Source of the DNA: Myxococcales bacterium
Lineage (GTDB): Bacteria; Myxococcota; Polyangia; HGW-17; SLPX01
Assembly: GCA_007131745.1 (NCBI GenBank)
Contig: SLPX01000336.1
Coordinates: forward strand, 1-45,828
DNA length: 45,828 nucleotides
Reading direction: 5' to 3'
The notes beneath the pieces were generated by a model. That model saw nothing but the letters and a program-made list of their open reading frames with translations, had not been told where the DNA came from and made no database searches. Within the stretch, counting starts at the first letter, position 1. Each line of letters begins with the position of its first letter. Below are positions 42,125 through 45,828 of this stretch, in pieces. A program made the translations under genes and the position numbers.

Positions 42125-42883
42125 TCAGATCAAGCGGGGGTCCGCAATCAGGCCCAAACGGAGGAGAAAACCACCCAGTTTTTCCGCCATGAACTCAACG
42201 CTCTCGTTCAGATCATGGTCGTCCGGAAGCATATGCAACTCTGCTTCGGGGTTGATCTCACGAAAACGAATGGCAACCGAGGGATCAACAACTTCATCGT
42301 TTCTTCCATGGAACACCAAAGAAGGCATTTTCAGCTTCATAGGCTCTGTGGTCAAGGCCAAAACATTTTCGTAAAAACCGTAATTCAGCCTTTGAATCTC
42401 CGGGTACGCCGGATGTTCCATTTCCAAATATCCCTTCTCCCTCCATAACTCCAACCCGGTTTTCCCAAGAACCCGATTCCAGAGGCCCTCCATATCGAAA
42501 GCGGGCGCCATCAAACACAAGCAATCCACAACACTGCTGCGCATGCGCGCCGCAAAACCAGCGACCAAGCCGCCGAAACTGGATCCCATCAACATGAGCG
42601 GACTTTTCGGATCACATTCGTCGATCAATCCGACCACAGCGTCCAACGCCCTGGATATCGTCAGATCCGAAAACACCGGTTCATTCAGATCGGGATAAAC
42701 AGCATCCATGCACCATGCGTTGAAGTACCGCTCAAAAGCTTTCGCTTTGTATGATCCCGGGCTCGATGCAAGCCCATGGAGATAGATGACCCTGCTCCGT
42801 CTTTCGGGTGAATCGCATCCCGGCGTAGAGTTTTGGACCTTCTCGCTTGAGGCACAATTTTCTTTTCTCGAATTATGTTTCAT
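42125..42883 (-). CDS. Alpha/beta hydrolase, YqiA/UPF0227-like
   Basis: This 252-residue hydrolase has an oxyanion segment YLHGLASSPGSYKA, a nucleophile elbow GSSFGG (Ser102), an acid in FHGRNDEVVD and a His in PDDHDLNES. This is the layout of YqiA-like esterases, with a lid of about 50 residues. The N-terminal 30 residues are polar. There is no signal peptide, so it is cytoplasmic. GAGGAG lies upstream of ATG 42883, and the start overlaps the PrsW stop by 11 bases. The substrate is unknown. Confidence 0.85.
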   Translation of the reverse strand: MKHNSRKENCASSEKVQNSTPGCDSPERRSRVIYLHGLASSPGSYKAKAFERYFNAWCMDAVYPDLNEPVFSDLTISRALDAVVGLIDECDPKSPLMLMGSSFGGLVAGFAARMRSSVVDCLCLMAPAFDMEGLWNRVLGKTGLELWREKGYLEMEHPAYPEIQRLNYGFYENVLALTTEPMKLKMPSLVFHGRNDEVVDPSVAIRFREINPEAELHMLPDDHDLNESVEFMAEKLGGFLLRLGLIADPRLI

Positions 42884-43736
42884 CCCGGCTGCTCCTCTTT
42901 GCACTTCTCTTCACTGCAATTCCTCCACTTTCATTCTCCCTGTCCTGCGTTTTCCTTTCCTTTTCAATCAAATCAGGATCGCATTTCCTCGTCGCCACTC
43001 CGGCTTCGACGTTTCCAGTGTTCCCATCATCCTTGAAGGGCGATCTGACCGACGCCTGGGGCATCATCCAAAAAACCGCAACCCACATCGCAACACTTAC
43101 TCCGATCAGCATCATCCACCCGGATAAAGTCCCCACATAAAAGCAGAAAAAATCATACAGTCCATGAAAAATCCAAGCAGCCGCAAACCCGGACAAATAA
43201 TAAAGCACCTTCTTTTTGCCGGCGTTCATGAACTTGGCCCTGCCTACGAAATATCCCATGATTGCACCGTACAAGGCATGAGCCGGAACAGCGAGCACTC
43301 CCCTCAATATCGCCAACATCACAGGAGAACCACCCGTTGCGTATACTCTGAAAACATAGGCCATGTTTTCAACGGTCGCCAACCCCAAAGAAACCGCAAC
43401 ACCATATACGATACCGTCAAACGGCTCGTCGAATTCCCGCCATCGGGCCACGGTCGAAAGAAACAACAGGTACTTGAAGCCTTCCTCCGTCAAAGCAGCA
43501 ATCATGAATGCCCTGTAAAGATCCGCTCTTACCCCTCCCAAAATCAAAAAATCACGGCTCACCAACCCTGAAATCCATCCCCCCGCATAAAGCGCCGGAA
43601 TCAACACGAGGATGCCGTACAAAAACGCGGTCACCACGTGCCCCCTGGGTTCCGGCTCGTACTTGTCCTTCAGGTAGAAAAACACCATGAGAGCGACGCT
43701 GGGCAGCGCCGTCAATATAAGCAAAATCCAGATCAT
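42873..43736 (-). CDS. prsW: PrsW-family intramembrane metalloprotease
   Basis: This 287-residue multi-spanning protein has the PrsW motifs TEEGFKY (EExxK, Glu84-Glu85), a second motif around FDGIVYG...ENMAYVF and a His in VPAHALYG. PrsW of Bacillus cleaves the anti-sigma factor RsiW. Proteobacterial homologues are mostly uncharacterised. The C-terminal 60 residues form a charged cytoplasmic tail not typical of the family. It leads a minus-strand operon with the hydrolase and the small membrane and lipoprotein genes. No anti-sigma factor is nearby. Confidence 0.88.
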   Translation of the reverse strand: MIWILLILTALPSVALMVFFYLKDKYEPEPRGHVVTAFLYGILVLIPALYAGGWISGLVSRDFLILGGVRADLYRAFMIAALTEEGFKYLLFLSTVARWREFDEPFDGIVYGVAVSLGLATVENMAYVFRVYATGGSPVMLAILRGVLAVPAHALYGAIMGYFVGRAKFMNAGKKKVLYYLSGFAAAWIFHGLYDFFCFYVGTLSGWMMLIGVSVAMWVAVFWMMPQASVRSPFKDDGNTGNVEAGVATRKCDPDLIEKERKTQDRENESGGIAVKRSAKRSSRDET

Positions 43737-43961
43737 GATTATTCACAGGCCTAAAAACAGAATCATTCCATACCCCCACCACTCTTCCCACTCACGCAGA
43801 ATGCTGAGCAAACGACTCAACATGTCGCAGGTTCACCTATTCGCAGTCTTCTGTCAAAATGCCTTTTCGACGTTCGGCTTTTTCAGAAACACTGCTTTGC
43901 ATTGTTTCTCTTGACACAACGGACGGATAAAATGCAAATCAAAAATCCAAAAGGAAGTTTA

Positions 43962-44744
43962 ATGAAACCGATCTCCGATATGAACCCTCGAACGTGCCGT
44001 TCGATTGAAATGATCTTCACGGACATCGACGACACAATGACAACAAACGGCAGAATCCCTTCCGCTGCTTATGCTGCATTGTGGAAAGCGCACGAAGCCG
44101 GGATGGGAATTGTCCCGGTCACAGGCCGCCCCGCGGGCTGGTGTGACCATATAGCCCGTATGTGGCCGGTCGCCGGGGTTATCGGCGAAAACGGCGCGCT
44201 TTGCTTTACAATGCAAAAAGGCGAAATGAAGCGGCTGTATTCACAACGCCCGACGGATGCACATGAAAAACTGGAAAAAATCCGGAGCCAAGTGCTTCGC
44301 GAAGTTCCCGGCTGCAAGGTGGCCGCGGATCAACCTTACCGCGAATATGATCTTGCCATTGATTTCTGCGAAGAAGTCGCGCCATTGGACGACAACGCGG
44401 TTGCGCGAATCCATGAAATATTCTTATCTCACGGCGCCAAGGCAAAGATCAGCTCCATCCATGTAAACGGCTGGTTCGGCGATTTCGACAAACTCACGAT
44501 GTGCAAGCGTTTTTGCGCGGAAATCCTTCATCAACCTCTTGACGTTGAGCATTCGATCTTTGTCGGTGATTCCCCAAACGACGAACCCATGTTCGCTCGT
44601 TTTCCATGCAGTTGCGGCGTGGCCAACATCTCCAGGTTTGCAGACTCAATGACCTCGCTTCCCGCGTATGTCACACAGTCGGAAGGCGGAGAGGGATTCG
44701 CAGAACTCGTTGCACACCTATTGAAATATCGCAATACGACATGA
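43962..44744 (+). CDS. HAD-superfamily (Cof/IIB) phosphatase
   Basis: This 260-residue HAD hydrolase has motif I FTDIDDTMT (nucleophile Asp21, acid Asp23), motif II VPVTGRP, a C2-type cap and motif IV VGDSPNDEPMF. The cap and GENGA segment resemble the sucrose-/mannosyl-3-phosphoglycerate-phosphatase branch. The natural substrate is unknown. AAAGGAAG precedes ATG 43962; an earlier ATG at 43932 lacks this. It is convergent with the next gene, one base between. Confidence 0.87.
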   Translation: MKPISDMNPRTCRSIEMIFTDIDDTMTTNGRIPSAAYAALWKAHEAGMGIVPVTGRPAGWCDHIARMWPVAGVIGENGALCFTMQKGEMKRLYSQRPTDAHEKLEKIRSQVLREVPGCKVAADQPYREYDLAIDFCEEVAPLDDNAVARIHEIFLSHGAKAKISSIHVNGWFGDFDKLTMCKRFCAEILHQPLDVEHSIFVGDSPNDEPMFARFPCSCGVANISRFADSMTSLPAYVTQSEGGEGFAELVAHLLKYRNTT

Positions 44745-44745
44745 A

Positions 44746-45828
44746 TCAGAATATGGGATTAATGATCTGCTGGTTGAGCCCGCCGGGATACGCATAGGAA
44801 TCATGTGAATCCACTCCCACAACGATTACTCCGAAAGGCGCGCTGCCGGTCAGCACGTGAACTCCGTCAGGCACGTGATAGCGATTGACCTCGTAACCCG
44901 AAGATCCGGCGGGGACCCAATCGGTATCGACCGTCACCCCATTGACTTCAACGGATGCACCCGCCTCCCTTACGAGCACCACCCAGTCGGTGTGCCATGT
45001 ATGAGGCACCAGTACAACATATCGATCCAGAAACTGTTCTACCGGCACTGACAATACCATCGCAGGATCTCCGATATTGGAACCCGCCAAGGCAGCACTA
45101 ACCATGAATTGAGTAACAAGAATCGGCTTGTCCGCGGACACAAAGAAGTCACCAGGATGATCCACGCTCCCATTGACGTAATATTCAGCTATCTCTCCCG
45201 CGTTCAACTGAACGCTTGCAGGCAATCCCGTAACTGCCGGATTGAAATCAAATGACACCGTAGTGTCGTCCTGTGATGCCAGGATCTGCCAGTAGGCTCC
45301 CTCGGCTCCTCGTCTGGGAACTCTTGAAGCTACATACTGGCGGCCCCATGTCTGAAGCCCGAATATCTGCTGTTCCAGATGATCACAGCAGCAATTACCC
45401 GCTGTGGCGGGCACGTCGACACAATCATTGGATGAAAAAACAGATATCATGCCGTCGGATTCCACGTAGGTTCCGGCAAAACTTTCCATGAAATTCTGCA
45501 CGGTCAACTGGAGAAAATCGCCTTCTTCCAACTGGAAAGCAGTTTCCACATTGGGTTGAAGCGACGGCACACTGCCCGATTCAGTGACAATCGGTGAAGT
45601 CACCCTGACTTCAGTGCTCTCGGCCGCCACGATCTGTATGTGCGCTGGCCACCCTCCTCCACCGCCGTCTGCAACTCCATACGGCCACGCCGGCACGTAA
45701 AAATACCTGTCGAACGCTGAAACCGGCAGCAAAAGTGAGGCATCGCTGAGAAAAGACATTGATCCATCAATCGGGTTGAACTGATAAGCAATCACCGGAA
45801 GATCTGAAGTAATCCTATAGGCTCCACC
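44746..45828 (-). CDS. IgGFc-binding-type surface protein (partial, 5' end outside the window)
   Basis: The reading frame stays open to the right edge, so only the C-terminal 360 residues are visible. They resemble the protein encoded at 19996-21903. Shared landmarks are AYQFNPI, CCCDHLEQQIFGLQTWGRQYV against CCTDHLEQQMFPVEALGKQFV, DRYVVLVPHTW, SVEVNG and the end YPGG...IINP. It should also carry an upstream signal peptide and Cys-rich spacer, which are not visible here. A paralogue with a likely adhesive or surface role. Confidence 0.82.
   Translation of the reverse strand, partial: GGAYRITSDLPVIAYQFNPIDGSMSFLSDASLLLPVSAFDRYFYVPAWPYGVADGGGGGWPAHIQIVAAESTEVRVTSPIVTESGSVPSLQPNVETAFQLEEGDFLQLTVQNFMESFAGTYVESDGMISVFSSNDCVDVPATAGNCCCDHLEQQIFGLQTWGRQYVASRVPRRGAEGAYWQILASQDDTTVSFDFNPAVTGLPASVQLNAGEIAEYYVNGSVDHPGDFFVSADKPILVTQFMVSAALAGSNIGDPAMVLSVPVEQFLDRYVVLVPHTWHTDWVVLVREAGASVEVNGVTVDTDWVPAGSSGYEVNRYHVPDGVHVLTGSAPFGVIVVGVDSHDSYAYPGGLNQQIINPIF

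Overview
The window reads as a chromosomal stretch of a Gram-negative, predatory/deltaproteobacterial-type bacterium, most like Myxococcota, Bradymonadota or related lineages. This is inferred from gene content, not from a marker gene. The clues are many large secreted lipoproteins with lipoboxes and Cys-rich linkers, IgGFc-binding-type surface proteins, PEGA, IPT/TIG, LTD and PPC domains, AgmX/PglI-type proteins, Hanks-type Ser/Thr kinases and a TolC-type outer-membrane protein. Base composition looks moderate by eye, unlike the very GC-rich classical myxobacteria. The oxygen-sensitive two-subunit class I fumarase would suit an anaerobic or microaerophilic life. No rRNA, tRNA, CRISPR array, transposase or phage gene was seen.

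Layout, left to right. 0-6.5 kb: a lipoprotein with a possible caspase-fold domain and a lamin-tail domain, a small membrane protein, a repeat-rich intergenic block, a radical SAM protein, an overlapping HEPN/nucleotidyltransferase pair and an orphan histidine kinase. 6.6-16 kb: a protein fusing a GHKL ATPase to PEGA repeats faces a four-gene minus-strand operon (M64-type peptidase lipoprotein, LVIVD beta-propeller, kinase-pseudokinase, membrane pseudokinase). 16.2-18.5 kb: a TIR-like (DUF1863) protein, an AgmX/PglI-type membrane protein and a double-receiver protein. 18.5-28 kb: an HpnA-like epimerase, an IgGFc-type lipoprotein, a TolC-like protein, a phosphohexomutase and a triplicated-domain IPT lipoprotein. 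28-36.8 kb is the most metabolic part: an ApbE lipoprotein, a LuxR-type regulator with a MobA-like enzyme and a DUF192 protein, an NMO-like flavoprotein, a PilZ protein, arginine decarboxylase plus agmatinase (arginine to putrescine), and fumarase. 36.9-45.8 kb: two large lipoproteins (one a likely metzincin), small lipoprotein and membrane proteins, an alpha/beta hydrolase, PrsW, a HAD phosphatase and a second IgGFc-type protein cut by the window edge.

The strongest candidate for an undescribed system is the 8.8-16 kb operon. It joins an active Hanks kinase, two divergent pseudokinase domains, a secreted propeller and a lipid-anchored peptidase, and it ends against the GHKL-PEGA protein. Together these could form an envelope-sensing circuit. 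A second signal is a composite inverted/direct repeat, found at 2.9-3.2 kb and again at 19.9 kb, which forms the 3' ends of two convergent genes.
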